Shown: positions 24,627-33,915, numbered from the stretch's first letter. The stretch is 64,000 bases of DNA from Spiribacter salinus M19-40 (GCF_000319575.2 NC_021291.1:1240001-1304000), one strand, 5' to 3'. The notes: generated by a model from the letters alone, not told the origin. Translations and numbers: made by a program.

Positions 24627-26183
24627 TCAGGCGTGCGTCGGCGTCATACGTGAGCGCAGCGCCGCTGCCTGCTCGCGAATCGCCGCGCGGTCTGCGTCGG
24701 ACTTGCGCTGCAGGTTTTTGAACTGGAACTGCAACCGCCGGTTGCCGCTGAGTTGCGCCTCGTGACGGTCCAGAAAATCCCAGTACAACGTGGTAAATGG
24801 ACACGCATGCTCTCCCGTTGCCTGACGCGGATTATAGCGACAGCTCGAGCAAGCGTTACTCATTCGGTCGATATACGCACCGCTCGCGCAGTAGGGTTTT
24901 GTCCCGACCACGCCGCCGTCGCCAAACTGACTCATGCCCAGGGCATTGGGCAGACTCACCCAATCGGCGGCATCGAGATACATGGCCATGTGCCACTCGT
25001 GAAACGCATAGGGGTGCGCGCCATAGAGCTGCGCAAACAACCCCAACACCATCAGACGCTGGATATGGTGCGCGTAACCGTGGCGCAACAGCCCCGCCAT
25101 GGCATCGGCCATGCAGGCCATATCGGTCTGTCCGTCCCAGTAAAAGTCGGGCAAGGCGGCGTCATGGCCAAGCGCATTCATCTGCGCGTATTCCGGCATG
25201 CGCAACCAGTAGACCCCCCGAATGAACTCTCGCCAGCCCAGGATCTGGCGCACGAACCCTTCGACGGCATTCAGCGGGGCGTCACCACGCTCCCAGGCCG
25301 TCACCGCTGCATTGATGCAGTCGCGGGGGTCAAGCAAATGCAGATTGAGCGCCGCGGACAGTCGCGCATGATAAAGCAGGGGATCTCCGAGCCAGATCGC
25401 ATCCTGAAACGTGCCGAATGACGGCAGCCGGTAAGCAATAAAATCATCCAGCGCCAGTCGCGCCTGTGCCGGGGTGACCGGTTGATTGAACTGGCGGGCA
25501 TCCCCCGGGTGATCGCCATGACCGTCGACGATTGCCTCGATGACCCGCTCGGTTATCCGATCCGGCGGGAAAGTGGGATGGGCAGGGAGGGCGCCCGGCC
25601 CCGCTGCGCCGAAAGCCGCCCGATTGTCCTGGTCGAAATTCCAGGCCCCACCGACGGGCTTGCCATCGGCTACCAGGATATGGTCGCGCTTGCGCATGCC
25701 GCGATAGAAATATTCCATTGTCAGCGACTTGCGGCCTTCAGCCCAACGCTGGAAGGCCCCTCGAGTGGCCAGGAAATGCGTATCCTCATGCCACTCAAGT
25801 TCGCAGCCCGCCTCGCGTACCGTCTCCAGCAGCGATTGCTCTACCGCCCAGTCACCTGCCTCCATCAGCACGACCGTATTGGGTGCCAGTTCCGCGATGT
25901 CCGCCGCGAGATAGGACGCGACCGGCTGGGCCGGCGCGTCTGCCGGGGCGTCATCCAGGGCGCGGTAATGCACCCTCATGCCACCGGCTTGCAGCTCATC
26001 GCGCAGATGCCGCATGGCCGACAACAGCAAAACGAGGCGCTGCTGATGAGCGCCAGGCCGGCGTGTTTCGGCAGGCGCCTCCACCATCCAGACGAGATCC
26101 CGGCTGGCATCCAGGTCTGCAAGAAGCGGGCTATCTCGGTCGAGCTGATCATTCAGCACAACGACCAGGCGATTAACAGACAT
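24627..26183 (-). CDS. FeS-containing bacterial cryptochrome/photolyase (FeS-BCP, PhrB/CryB-like)
   Basis: The 518-residue protein has an N-terminal antenna-type Rossmann domain and a C-terminal helical FAD domain. The four cluster cysteines are 357, 445, 448 and 461 (CMADA, CSSC and HACPF); the gaps of 88, 3 and 13 are exactly those of the [4Fe-4S] cysteines of Agrobacterium PhrB (350, 438, 441, 454). This subfamily repairs (6-4) photoproducts or acts as a cryptochrome, and carries 6,7-dimethyl-8-ribityllumazine as antenna. Three bases separate it from the M23 peptidase gene and 19 from the sodium channel. Confidence 0.92.
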   Translation of the reverse strand: MSVNRLVVVLNDQLDRDSPLLADLDASRDLVWMVEAPAETRRPGAHQQRLVLLLSAMRHLRDELQAGGMRVHYRALDDAPADAPAQPVASYLAADIAELAPNTVVLMEAGDWAVEQSLLETVREAGCELEWHEDTHFLATRGAFQRWAEGRKSLTMEYFYRGMRKRDHILVADGKPVGGAWNFDQDNRAAFGAAGPGALPAHPTFPPDRITERVIEAIVDGHGDHPGDARQFNQPVTPAQARLALDDFIAYRLPSFGTFQDAIWLGDPLLYHARLSAALNLHLLDPRDCINAAVTAWERGDAPLNAVEGFVRQILGWREFIRGVYWLRMPEYAQMNALGHDAALPDFYWDGQTDMACMADAMAGLLRHGYAHHIQRLMVLGLFAQLYGAHPYAFHEWHMAMYLDAADWVSLPNALGMSQFGDGGVVGTKPYCASGAYIDRMSNACSSCRYNPRQATGEHACPFTTLYWDFLDRHEAQLSGNRRLQFQFKNLQRKSDADRAAIREQAAALRSRMTPTHA

Positions 26184-26185
26184 CG

Positions 26186-27010
26186 TCAGGGCGTGGCCTC
26201 CGGCATCGGTGGAACAAGGAGTGAGGGGTCAATGCGCTGATCTAGCCAGTTCATGCGCCAGTCCAGGTGCGCGCCGGTGACCCGTCCGGTGGCGCCAACC
26301 TCAGCGATCACCTCGCCCTGACGCACCACGTCGCCCGGCGCAACGGCCATCTCGGCGAGATGCAGGAACGTAGAGGAGAGCCCCTGACCATGATCGACGA
26401 TGAGCGTCCCGCCAGAGAAAAACAGATCCGGCTCGGCCAGGGTGACAATACCGCTGGCAGGTGCACGCACCGGCGTACCCGTCGCCCGCGCGATGTCGAT
26501 TCCGTAATGCGGCTGTCGCGGTTCACCATTGAGGATGCGCTGACTGCCATAGATACCGGAAATAGGCCCTGTCACCGGCCAACGCCACGTCCCCTCCATT
26601 AACCGCTCAGGCCGCTGCCGGGCTCTTGCCTCCCGCACCAGAGCGGCTTCACGCCGAATACGAGCCAGGGTTTCGGTGTCGGGATTGACCTGCTCATTCG
26701 GCAGTCCATCAATCCGTTGAATGTCGTAGTCACGCTGAGCAATGTCCAGGCGATGTCGCTCACGCTCACCCTCTGGCGATGTCACAGTCAGCACAACGTC
26801 AGCTGGGGCATCCCGATCCAGTCCGAGCAGGAAACGTCCCTGGTTATCCACCGGCACCGGTTGCCCAAGGGCCTCGATACGGGTCCCGGGCGCCACGCGC
26901 CCTTCCAATAGCCCACCCTGCTGACGCGGACCGCTGATTTCCAGAGCGGCGGCCCCAGCCGTACAGAGCCATCCGACGAGCAAAAGAACCGAGCTGAACC
27001 CCCTGGTCAT
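26186..27010 (-). CDS. M23-family (LytM-type) envelope peptidase
   Basis: The 274-residue protein has an N-terminal signal peptide (ending near CTAGAAA), a beta-rich region, a helix around 115-135 and a C-terminal M23 domain: GPISGIYGSQRIL, PHYGIDIARATGTPV, VDHGQGLSSTFLHL, VGATGRVTGAHLDWRM. The first zinc pair H-x3-D is intact; the final H-x-H is H-L-D, so the third zinc ligand is an Asp. The same HLDW is common in this gammaproteobacterial subfamily as I recall it, so activity may be kept. ATG 27010 overlaps the ubiG stop (ATGA). Peptidoglycan remodelling or activation of amidases is the likely role. Confidence 0.85.
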   Translation of the reverse strand: MTRGFSSVLLLVGWLCTAGAAALEISGPRQQGGLLEGRVAPGTRIEALGQPVPVDNQGRFLLGLDRDAPADVVLTVTSPEGERERHRLDIAQRDYDIQRIDGLPNEQVNPDTETLARIRREAALVREARARQRPERLMEGTWRWPVTGPISGIYGSQRILNGEPRQPHYGIDIARATGTPVRAPASGIVTLAEPDLFFSGGTLIVDHGQGLSSTFLHLAEMAVAPGDVVRQGEVIAEVGATGRVTGAHLDWRMNWLDQRIDPSLLVPPMPEATP

Positions 27011-27759
27011 GACCCCCACTCCCGTTCAGTTTCTGGCCGCTCGGCCGTCAGCATGTAATTAACCGCCAGGCTTCGGGTGAAACGAAAGCGCCGGGTGACA
27101 GGATTAACCGCTACCCCCGTCCAGTGCACAGGCCGCAGTCCGGCCGCCTCCAGCGGGCGCTGCACCTCGGCCGGACGGCGCAACTTGCGGTACTGATGCG
27201 TGCCGCGCGGCAGCCAGCGCAGAATGACCTCCGCGGCGAACACGGCCGTGAGCCCAGCGAGCGGTGTCCGATTGATGGTGGCAACGAACATCAGGCCACC
27301 CGCCCGGACGAATCCGGCGCAGTGGGTGAGAAAATCCTCAACACCCTCCACGTGCTCGACCACTTCCATGTTGAGTACCGCATCATAAGGCCCCTCCACC
27401 GGCGAATGCGCCTCGACGGTCTCGCAGCGGTAATCGATGGTCAGCCCTTGAGCGGCCGCGTGATCCTGCGCAATCGCAATATTTCGCTCAGCAGGATCGA
27501 TGCCGACCACCGTGGCACCGAGCGCCGCCATCGACTCGCTCAAAATCCCGCCGCCACAGCCAATATCCAGCACACGCAACCCAACCAGCGGGCGGGCAGA
27601 ATCCGCCAGGCCGAAATGCGCCCGCATACGCGCTCGTAGGTACACCACCCGAAAGGCATTCAGGCCGTGCAGCGGCCAGAACGGACCCGTTGGATCCCAC
27701 CACGCCTCCGCCAGCCGGTTGTAATGGGCCATTTCCCTCGGATCGACGCTCTCACTCAT
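27007..27759 (-). CDS. ubiG: ubiquinone biosynthesis O-methyltransferase UbiG
   Basis: The 250-residue SAM methyltransferase has the UbiG-specific start EMAHYNRLAEAWWDPTGPFWPLHGLNAFRVVYL, motif I VLDIGCGGGILSESMA, GIDPAERNI, AVLNMEVVEHVEGVEDFL and the long insert FVATINRTPLAG...WLPRGTHQY. It carries out both O-methylations in ubiquinone synthesis. ATG 27759 gives the normal N-terminus; an upstream in-frame extension into zur was rejected. It overlaps the zur gene by eight bases and the M23 gene by four, placing quinone synthesis in a zinc-regulator transcript, which is probably a layout coincidence. Confidence 0.93.
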   Translation of the reverse strand: MSESVDPREMAHYNRLAEAWWDPTGPFWPLHGLNAFRVVYLRARMRAHFGLADSARPLVGLRVLDIGCGGGILSESMAALGATVVGIDPAERNIAIAQDHAAAQGLTIDYRCETVEAHSPVEGPYDAVLNMEVVEHVEGVEDFLTHCAGFVRAGGLMFVATINRTPLAGLTAVFAAEVILRWLPRGTHQYRKLRRPAEVQRPLEAAGLRPVHWTGVAVNPVTRRFRFTRSLAVNYMLTAERPETEREWGS

Positions 27760-28261
27760 CCGGACGCCGCCGACAGCGAGGGCAAAGCCCCTCAAGCTCA
27801 ATGGTCTGGTCAGTGAGCGCAAAGCCAAGTTGTGACGCCCGCTCAGTCAGCAGCTCGCTGACCGCCAGATCATCGAGCTCAGCCACCGCCTGACAGGCGC
27901 GGCAGATCAGAAACTGCCCAGCGTGCTGATGGGCGGGCTGCGCACAGCCAACGTAGGCGTTTAAAGAAGCCAAACGGTGGATCAGCCGTTCGGCCAGCAA
28001 AAAATCGAGCGCCCGATAGACCGTTGGCGGCGCCGCGGACCCGCTATCCGCCCGCAGCCGCTCCAGCAGGTCGTAAGCCTTGACCGGCTGATGGCTCTCC
28101 CAGACCAGCTCAAGAACACGACGGCGCAAGGCCGTCAGCCGACGGCCCCGCGCCAGGCACAGACGCTCGGCCTCGGCCAGCGCGTCACTGATGCAGCGAC
28201 CGTGGTCATGACCTTTGCCAGGGAATGCACTGACGACGCTGTCTATCGTCTCGGAACTCAT
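27752..28261 (-). CDS. zur: Fur-family zinc uptake regulator Zur
   Basis: The 169-residue Fur-family repressor opens with a His-rich HDHGRC, then the winged helix GRRLTALRRRVLELVWESHQPVKAYDLLERL, the recognition segment APPTVYRALDFLLAERLIHRL, and the dimerisation domain with HQHAGQFLICRACQ and CPRC. The N-terminal H-x-H-x2-C, the APPTVYRAL wording and CxxC pairs are Zur-like rather than Fur-like. It would repress zinc uptake genes when zinc is plentiful; none of those genes is in the window. It sits 43 bases after tsaB and heads zur-ubiG-M23-photolyase-channel. Confidence 0.88.
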   Translation of the reverse strand: MSSETIDSVVSAFPGKGHDHGRCISDALAEAERLCLARGRRLTALRRRVLELVWESHQPVKAYDLLERLRADSGSAAPPTVYRALDFLLAERLIHRLASLNAYVGCAQPAHQHAGQFLICRACQAVAELDDLAVSELLTERASQLGFALTDQTIELEGLCPRCRRRPDE

Positions 28262-28304
28262 GGCGTCAGCCTATGCTGAGCGCCGCCGACGCGAAACCCC
28301 CACA

Positions 28305-29000
28305 TCAGGCGCTGGGGCGCTCAGCGACTCGATGCCGGAGATACACGGGCTGCAGCGCCGCACCCGCTGTGCGCTCGCCGGCGGCAAAGCGAGCCTGCGC
28401 GACCGGCATTATGGCCCGGATCTCAGGCACACAACGCGCCTGTGCGCCGGCAGGGCCACAGCGATGCAGCATCGGGTAGGCGACCAGGCCACTCCCAGCT
28501 ACCCACCAGCCCGGGTCACACACGGGTACCGCAGCCGGATCCATGAGCGCCTCATGCCGATACACGGCGAGCTGCGGCTGCGAGCCCGACGCATCAACCC
28601 GCTCGAAAGCCGCCGTATAGACCTCGCCCATCCGCGCATCCAGCACCGCAAGGAACCCTGCGGCCGCCGGTGCCTGCACCCAGGCCGTATGGGCGAGCAC
28701 CTCAAGGGAAGACACACCGATCGTCGGCCGATCGAGACCAAGCGCCAGTCCCTGAGCCACCCCCACACTGATCCGGACCCCGGTAAATCCCCCCGGCCCG
28801 CGTGCCGCAACCACCGCATCAATCGCATTGCGCGCCAGCCCGGCCTCTGCCAGCAGCGCCGAAGCCGAGTCCAACAGCCAACCAGAGGTGGCGCGCACCC
28901 CCGCCTTCTGCCGAGCTAGCACCTGATCACCGATCGCCAGTGCGACCGAACTCGCGCCCGTACTCGCATCAACGCCAATCAGCACCGGGGGATTGCTCAC
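28305..29000 (-). CDS. tsaB: tRNA threonylcarbamoyladenosine biosynthesis protein TsaB
   Basis: The 231-residue ASKHA-fold protein has LIGVDASTGASSVAL at the N-terminus, then VVAARGPGGFTGVRISVGVAQGLAL and AVLDARMGEVYTAAF, all typical of TsaB (YeaZ). It dimerises with TsaD and, with TsaE, transfers the threonylcarbamoyl group to A37 of ANN-decoding tRNAs. Like other TsaB proteins it lacks the metal-binding HxxxH of TsaD. The start is GTG 29000, overlapping the stop of the MFS gene (GTGA). Forty-three bases separate it from zur. Confidence 0.93.
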   Translation of the reverse strand: MSNPPVLIGVDASTGASSVALAIGDQVLARQKAGVRATSGWLLDSASALLAEAGLARNAIDAVVAARGPGGFTGVRISVGVAQGLALGLDRPTIGVSSLEVLAHTAWVQAPAAAGFLAVLDARMGEVYTAAFERVDASGSQPQLAVYRHEALMDPAAVPVCDPGWWVAGSGLVAYPMLHRCGPAGAQARCVPEIRAIMPVAQARFAAGERTAGAALQPVYLRHRVAERPSA

Positions 29001-30283
29001 GGTTCCGTCTCCGGGTCAGGGGGTGATTCATCCAGATCCAGGCTCAGCTCAAGCTGCAGATCCTCGAAGCGCGGATCCAGCCCACCCGCGTACACGCTCT
29101 CTCGCGGCACCACTCGATAAGTCGAAGGCTCGCCAACGGGGATCGGTGGCCCAACACGCTGACGCAGCCAGGCAAAACCGGCCAACACCAGTCCGGCACC
29201 GGCCAGCATCCAGAACAAGCCCGAGGGGCCGATCAGCGCCATGAGCTGCGTGGCGATCAGTGGCCCAGCAATCATGCCCAGGCCATGCACCAGCAAAAGA
29301 CCGGCACTGGCCGCCAGAAACTGGCTTGGATCCAGGAAATCATTCGCAAGCGAGACCGCGATGGGATAGAGGGTAAAGGCGAGACCACCCCACAGAACCG
29401 CCATCATGACCACCGCCGTCTCGCTGCGGCCGGTCGCATACACAATGCCCAGACTGGTCAGCGCCACCGCGAGGCTCACGCCCATCATGACATCGCGCCG
29501 GTTGAACCGATCAGACAAGTGACCAATCGGCCACTGCAACAGGAACCCGCCCAGGATGCTCAACCCCATCAGCAAGGCAATGCCGGTGTCCGAAAACCCC
29601 GAATCCCGGGCATAAACCGGGGCAAGGTAAAGAAAAGAGGCCGCAATCGTTCCCGACAGGGCTGAGCCCACCAGGCCAAGCGGTGAGGCCGCCAGCAGAT
29701 CACGCAGCGGGATGCGCCCTGTCAGCGGAAGCTCCGGCGAGCTGATCCGGGTAATGGACAGGGGCACAACAGCCAGCGCAATCAACATGGCCGCCAGACT
29801 GAACAGCTCAAAGCCCCCAGGCCGGCCCACCAGCAGCAGGAACTGCCCACCGCCCAGTCCCACATAGGTAATAATGCTGTAGACACCCAGCACCTGGCCA
29901 CGCCGCTCTGTGGGTGTGCGGTCGTTCAGCCAACTCTCCGTCACCATGTACAGCCCGGCCAGGCTGAAACCGTAGAGCAGACGCATACCCGCCCACGCCC
30001 AGGGATTGATCAACAACGGATAGGCCAGGGTGCTGATCGCCGCCAGGGCCGCAAACGCGGCAAAACTGCGAATGTGACCCGAGCGGACGATGACGCCGGG
30101 GCAGACACGCGTCGCGAGCACGAACCCCACCGAATAGCACGCCGTGACCACACCGATGACCTCGGTTGCGAAGGCCTCCTCGGACATGCGCACACCCAAT
30201 AGCGTGCCCAGCAGCCCGTTACCGATCAGCAGCAGACCGATGGAGGTAAACAGCGTAATGAATGGCGAGAGAGTATGTTGCAT
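28997..30283 (-). CDS. MFS transporter with acidic C-terminal tail
   Basis: With ATG 30283 the protein has 428 residues and about twelve membrane helices. It has the loop-2 family motif area GMRLLYGFSLAGLYMVTESWLNDRTPTERRGQVLG and a second-half equivalent GHLSDRFNRRDVMMGVSL, which places it near the YcaD/'MFS_YcaD-like' carriers. The substrate is unknown. The last ~50 residues are cytoplasmic, proline-rich and very acidic (ending in DLDESPPDPETEP), as often seen in halophiles. An in-frame upstream extension of 26 residues was dropped as it has no membrane or signal character. It is divergent from ectA across a 153-base region with nested inverted repeats. Confidence 0.85.
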   Translation of the reverse strand: MQHTLSPFITLFTSIGLLLIGNGLLGTLLGVRMSEEAFATEVIGVVTACYSVGFVLATRVCPGVIVRSGHIRSFAAFAALAAISTLAYPLLINPWAWAGMRLLYGFSLAGLYMVTESWLNDRTPTERRGQVLGVYSIITYVGLGGGQFLLLVGRPGGFELFSLAAMLIALAVVPLSITRISSPELPLTGRIPLRDLLAASPLGLVGSALSGTIAASFLYLAPVYARDSGFSDTGIALLMGLSILGGFLLQWPIGHLSDRFNRRDVMMGVSLAVALTSLGIVYATGRSETAVVMMAVLWGGLAFTLYPIAVSLANDFLDPSQFLAASAGLLLVHGLGMIAGPLIATQLMALIGPSGLFWMLAGAGLVLAGFAWLRQRVGPPIPVGEPSTYRVVPRESVYAGGLDPRFEDLQLELSLDLDESPPDPETEP

Positions 30284-30332
30284 GGAGACATCCGCGCGCA
30301 GGCGAAACCGGGCGCTCCGCCAACACCCCGGA

Positions 30333-30401
30333 GGATAGTCCACTCTGTGACGCCTGACCAAGGATTTGTTGGCGGCAAGCTGTCAGGCGTTGCTACTATC
30401 C
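30333..30401. promoter_or_regulatory. nested inverted repeats in the MFS-ectA divergent promoter region
   Basis: The outer arms are GGATAGT (30333-30339) and ACTATCC (30395-30401); the inner arms are ACGCCTGAC (30350-30358) and GTCAGGCGT (30382-30390), a perfect nine-base pair. TACTAT in the right outer arm (30394-30399) would serve as an ectA -10 box, about 38 bases before the TTG start, and the left arm reads similarly towards the MFS gene. Such symmetry suggests an operator or a pair of divergent promoters. Confidence 0.45.
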
Positions 30402-30436
30402 GGCTTTGACCGCAGCTTCGCTGCCAGGAGTGGACA

Positions 30437-30970
30437 TTGATCGACGAGGAAATCCCCGACCAGGGCATTCGCCTGCGCACCCCCAGCCCCCGTGACGGCG
30501 CGGCCCTATGGGAAGTCGCTCGAGAGACCGGCACACTCGATCTCAACTCCAGCTATCTGTACCTGCTGCTCGCCCGGGATTTTGCCGACACCTGTGTCAT
30601 CGCCGAGCACGACGGCCAAGTGGTGGGGTTTGCCAGCGGCTACCGCCGACCGCGGCGTCCCGAGGTTCTGTTCCTCTGGCAGGTCGGCATTGTTCCCGCC
30701 TTTCAGGGGGCTGGCCTGGGCAAGCGCCTGGTGGGGGCGTTTCTGCGCCAACCCGGCGCCGACCGAGCCAGCCTGCTCGAAACGACCATCAGCCCTGACA
30801 ACGAGGCCTCGCGGGCCCTGTTTCGCTCAATCGCACGAGAGCTCGACACCGATTGCGAGGTCACCCCCTGCTTTGCAGCCGATGACTTCCCGGATGCAGG
30901 CCATGAGGCCGAAGAACTCTTCACCATTGGCCCGTATCGGCCATCAGCGCTCAATCACCTGGCACCCTGA
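30437..30970 (+). CDS. ectA: L-2,4-diaminobutyrate N-acetyltransferase (ectoine synthesis)
   Basis: The 177-residue GNAT protein matches Ect[40 protein letters not shown] at the start, [31 protein letters not shown] (acetyl-CoA loop) and [16 protein letters not shown]. It acetylates L-2,4-diaminobutyrate to the N-gamma-acetyl form. The TTG start at 30437 is set by AGGAG at 30426-30430. ectC follows after 44 bases. The usual middle gene, ectB, which supplies diaminobutyrate, is not here, so it must be elsewhere or be replaced. Confidence 0.93.
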   Translation: MIDEEIPDQGIRLRTPSPRDGAALWEVARETGTLDLNSSYLYLLLARDFADTCVIAEHDGQVVGFASGYRRPRRPEVLFLWQVGIVPAFQGAGLGKRLVGAFLRQPGADRASLLETTISPDNEASRALFRSIARELDTDCEVTPCFAADDFPDAGHEAEELFTIGPYRPSALNHLAP

Positions 30971-31014
30971 ATCGCCAGTCACCGGAACAACCACCACACA
31001 GGAACGCTCAACCC

Positions 31015-31404
31015 ATGAAAATCGTCGATCTGAAAGACATCATCGGCTCCGAACGCGAAGTGGAAGGCCCGAGCTGGACGAGCCGCCGACTGCTGCTGAA
31101 AAGTGACGGCATGGGGTTCTCGTTTCACGAGACCATCATCCCCGCCGGCGCGGAAATGACCCTCTGGTACAAAAACCATCTGGAAGCCGTCTATTGCGTC
31201 GCCGGCAACGGCAGCATTGAAGATCTCGCGAGTGGGCAGGTCCATGCCATCCATGATGGTGTTCTGTACGCCCTCGACCAGCATGACCGCCACATCCTTC
31301 GCGGTGGCACCGAGGACATGCGCCTGATCTGTGCGTTCAACCCGCCGGTGACGGGCCGCGAGACCCACGATGCGGACGGCTCCTACGAGCTGGTTGAGGA
31401 CTGA
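31015..31404 (+). CDS. ectC: L-ectoine synthase
   Basis: The 129-residue cupin has [16 protein letters not shown], a [31 protein letters not shown] strand set and [16 protein letters not shown]. The iron-binding residues known from EctC crystal work (Glu, Tyr, His) correspond here to Glu57, Tyr85 and His93. It closes the ring of N-gamma-acetyl-diaminobutyrate to give ectoine, a compatible solute for high salt. No ectD (hydroxylase) follows. The last 22 bases overlap the convergent helicase gene. Confidence 0.95.
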   Translation: MKIVDLKDIIGSEREVEGPSWTSRRLLLKSDGMGFSFHETIIPAGAEMTLWYKNHLEAVYCVAGNGSIEDLASGQVHAIHDGVLYALDQHDRHILRGGTEDMRLICAFNPPVTGRETHDADGSYELVED

Positions 31405-33314
31405 TCCGCAAAAAAGGCCCTGACCTGAGCGGGGTCTCGAGTCAACGGCATGGGCGGCAGGCTGTGAAGAAACTGCCGCCCGTAGCCGCGCTGCACCAGC
31501 CGGACATCCCCGAGCATGAGCACGCCCCGGTCGCTGGCATCCCGAATCAGACGCCCGACCCCCTGGCGCAGGCCGATCACCGCTTCCGGGAGCTGATAGG
31601 TGGCAAAGGGATTGCGACCCTGCTCGCGCATCCATTCCATCCGCGCTTGAAGCACGGGGTCTGCCGGTGAGCCGAAGGGCAGGCGATCGATCATCACGCA
31701 GGAAAGCGCCGGCCCGCGGACATCCACGCCTTCCCAAAAGGACTGGGTGCCAAGGAGCACGGCATCGCCGGCCTCTCGAAAGCGATCCAGCAGCTGCTGC
31801 TGCGGCGCCGCACCCTGGACCAGCAGTTGATGATGCCCCCGCCGCGCCAGCCAGTCCGCCGCGGTTTGCAGCGCCCGGTGACTGGTAAACAGCAAAAAGG
31901 CCCGGCCACGACTTGCCTCGAGGACGGTTTGGGCCTCCTGCAAGTACGCCTCGGCAAAGTCAGGGTGGCTCGGTTCTGGCAATGACGCCGGCAAATACAG
32001 CAGCGCATGGTTGGGGTAATCAAACGGACTGTCGAGGGCGAGTGTGCGGGCATCATCCAGGCCGAGGCGCTCGAGAAAATGCCCGAATTGCCCGTCAACG
32101 GCCAGTGTCGCCGAGGTCAGCACCCAGGCACGGCCATGCCGGGCCCGCTGACCCGCCATTTGCTCAGAGACGTCCAAGGGGGTCAGGCGCAGGTAAAATC
32201 CCTGGCCGCGTGTCTCCACCCAGCCCACTTGCCCCCCCTCATCCGGCTCGGCGAGAAAGCGCTGGAGATCCTGATACAGCGAATTGGCCCGTCGATGACA
32301 ACTCTCCAGGCCCTTCCCCCGAGGTGCCTGAGGCGCCAAGGCTGCGATCCCTTCAGCCAGCGCATGCGCCAGCGCCTCGGCGGCCTCACCCACCGGCCGT
32401 TCGAGCGTGCGCCATGCCGTGCGCATCCCATCGCCGAGCACCAAACGCAAGTCGGCCGTCGCCCGCTCCAGGCGCGCCGCCTGCTCGGACAAGCCCGGCG
32501 CATCACCCGCCTCACGTTGCTGCTCAAGCCGGATATCGCGGGCCAGGTCAAAAAGCTGACGACTCGAGACACTTAGCCCAAAAAAACGTGCCGCGGTCTC
32601 CGGCAACTGATGGGCCTCGTCCAGAATGTAGACATCAGCCTGGGGCAGGACTTCTCCAAAGCCGCCCTCACGCAGCGCCCAATCGGCCATCAGCAAGTGG
32701 TGATTGATGACCACGACCTCGGCCTCCTGAGCCCGCCGCCGCGCCTCCATCAAAAAGCATTCACTGTAGAGCGGACACTCCTGACCCAGACAGTTGTCCG
32801 CGGTGGAGGTGATACGGGGCACCAGGGCCGGTTCGCTGGCGGCGGCTGGTGCTTCGGCAAGATCGCCACTGCGCGTGCGTCCTGACCACGCGCGTACCTG
32901 CTGAAGCCCATCCGCGAGCGCCCGATTCTCCAACCGACCCGATTCGAGGGTGCGCTCCATGCGATAAAGACACAGGTAATTACCCCGGCCCTTCAGGAGC
33001 GCGGTGCGCACCGGGCGATTCACCGCTTGCCGGGCAAGGGGTAGATCCCGATGAAAGAGCTGATCCTGCAGCGTTCGGGTACCGGTCGAGATAATCGTGC
33101 GGCGGCCAGCGAGCAGCGCGGGCAGCAAATAGGCCAGCGTTTTACCCGTCCCGGTGCCCGCCTCAACGACCAGGGTTTCCTCCTGGTTGATGACGTCAGC
33201 CACCGCCGCAGCCATTTCCTGTTGCTCAGGTCGCGGCGCATAGCCCGGGAGCAAATCCGCGAGATGGCCGTCCGCACTCAGTGCGGCGGCCACCGCCGCG
33301 TCGAGTTCGCTCAT
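31383..33314 (-). CDS. YoaA/DinG-family ATP-dependent DNA helicase
   Basis: The 643-residue XPD-like SF2 helicase has [17 protein letters not shown] (motif I), [12 protein letters not shown] (Ia), cysteines placed to hold a 4Fe-4S cluster (NYLC, then [14 protein letters not shown]), [12 protein letters not shown], the DEAH box [12 protein letters not shown], then [10 protein letters not shown] and late motifs [13 protein letters not shown] and [15 protein letters not shown]. YoaA and DinG unwind DNA 5'-to-3' at stalled forks and R-loops. The length (643) and iron-sulfur layout suit YoaA better. It overlaps dsbB upstream by ATGA and the ectC end by 22 bases. Confidence 0.9.
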   Translation of the reverse strand: MSELDAAVAAALSADGHLADLLPGYAPRPEQQEMAAAVADVINQEETLVVEAGTGTGKTLAYLLPALLAGRRTIISTGTRTLQDQLFHRDLPLARQAVNRPVRTALLKGRGNYLCLYRMERTLESGRLENRALADGLQQVRAWSGRTRSGDLAEAPAAASEPALVPRITSTADNCLGQECPLYSECFLMEARRRAQEAEVVVINHHLLMADWALREGGFGEVLPQADVYILDEAHQLPETAARFFGLSVSSRQLFDLARDIRLEQQREAGDAPGLSEQAARLERATADLRLVLGDGMRTAWRTLERPVGEAAEALAHALAEGIAALAPQAPRGKGLESCHRRANSLYQDLQRFLAEPDEGGQVGWVETRGQGFYLRLTPLDVSEQMAGQRARHGRAWVLTSATLAVDGQFGHFLERLGLDDARTLALDSPFDYPNHALLYLPASLPEPSHPDFAEAYLQEAQTVLEASRGRAFLLFTSHRALQTAADWLARRGHHQLLVQGAAPQQQLLDRFREAGDAVLLGTQSFWEGVDVRGPALSCVMIDRLPFGSPADPVLQARMEWMREQGRNPFATYQLPEAVIGLRQGVGRLIRDASDRGVLMLGDVRLVQRGYGRQFLHSLPPMPLTRDPAQVRAFFADQSSTSS

Positions 33315-33814
33315 GAGCGACCTTTCACGGCAGCCAACCCGTTAATGGCCACGGCAGCGAGGCCGAGTACCGCGAACGCCAGCAAGGTCCACAGCGGGAT
33401 ACTCACACCGAGGATTCGATCCACCTCCGCACACTCTCCTGACCCCGCCAGCACCATCGTGACCACCTCGGCAAGCGGAAACGCATCAACCAGATAGTCG
33501 AGACCCGGGCCACAGGCAGGCACCTCATCAGCGGGCAACGATTGCAGCCACAGGTGGCGCCACGCCAGTGCAATGCCCGCCAACGCCGCGCCCCCAGCCA
33601 GCAACCCGACCGTCCAGCCGGGTATGACAATACCGAGCCATAACACCACGCCCATCGCCACAAACGCCACGCGCTGGAAAATGCACAGCGGGCACGGCTC
33701 CATGCCCAGGCCAACCTCAATGGCGACAGCAATCACCACCAGCCCGAGACAGAGCCCACCCAGCGCCGCGTTCATGGGCCGCGAACGATTCAGCCACTGA
33801 TTGAAAAAATTCAT
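33311..33814 (-). CDS. dsbB: disulfide bond formation protein DsbB
   Basis: The 167-residue protein has four membrane helices, the first periplasmic CPLC pair (MEPCPLCIFQRV) and a second loop pair of cysteines (PACGPGLDYL and SGECAEV). DsbB re-oxidises DsbA by passing electrons to quinones. The Phe-Gln-Arg-Val stretch after the first pair is the usual DsbB landmark. The 3' end overlaps the helicase start by ATGA, so the two share a transcript. A DsbG-like isomerase is encoded at 39334. Confidence 0.92.
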   Translation of the reverse strand: MNFFNQWLNRSRPMNAALGGLCLGLVVIAVAIEVGLGMEPCPLCIFQRVAFVAMGVVLWLGIVIPGWTVGLLAGGAALAGIALAWRHLWLQSLPADEVPACGPGLDYLVDAFPLAEVVTMVLAGSGECAEVDRILGVSIPLWTLLAFAVLGLAAVAINGLAAVKGRS

Positions 33815-33915
33815 GCGGGAGCAGTCTGCCGGGGGTTCCCCTCGCGCGCCACCCCTGATCAGCGCAACGGGTCACAGTCTCGCGATCAGACCGACACGTC
33901 AGTTAGGCTGAAACG

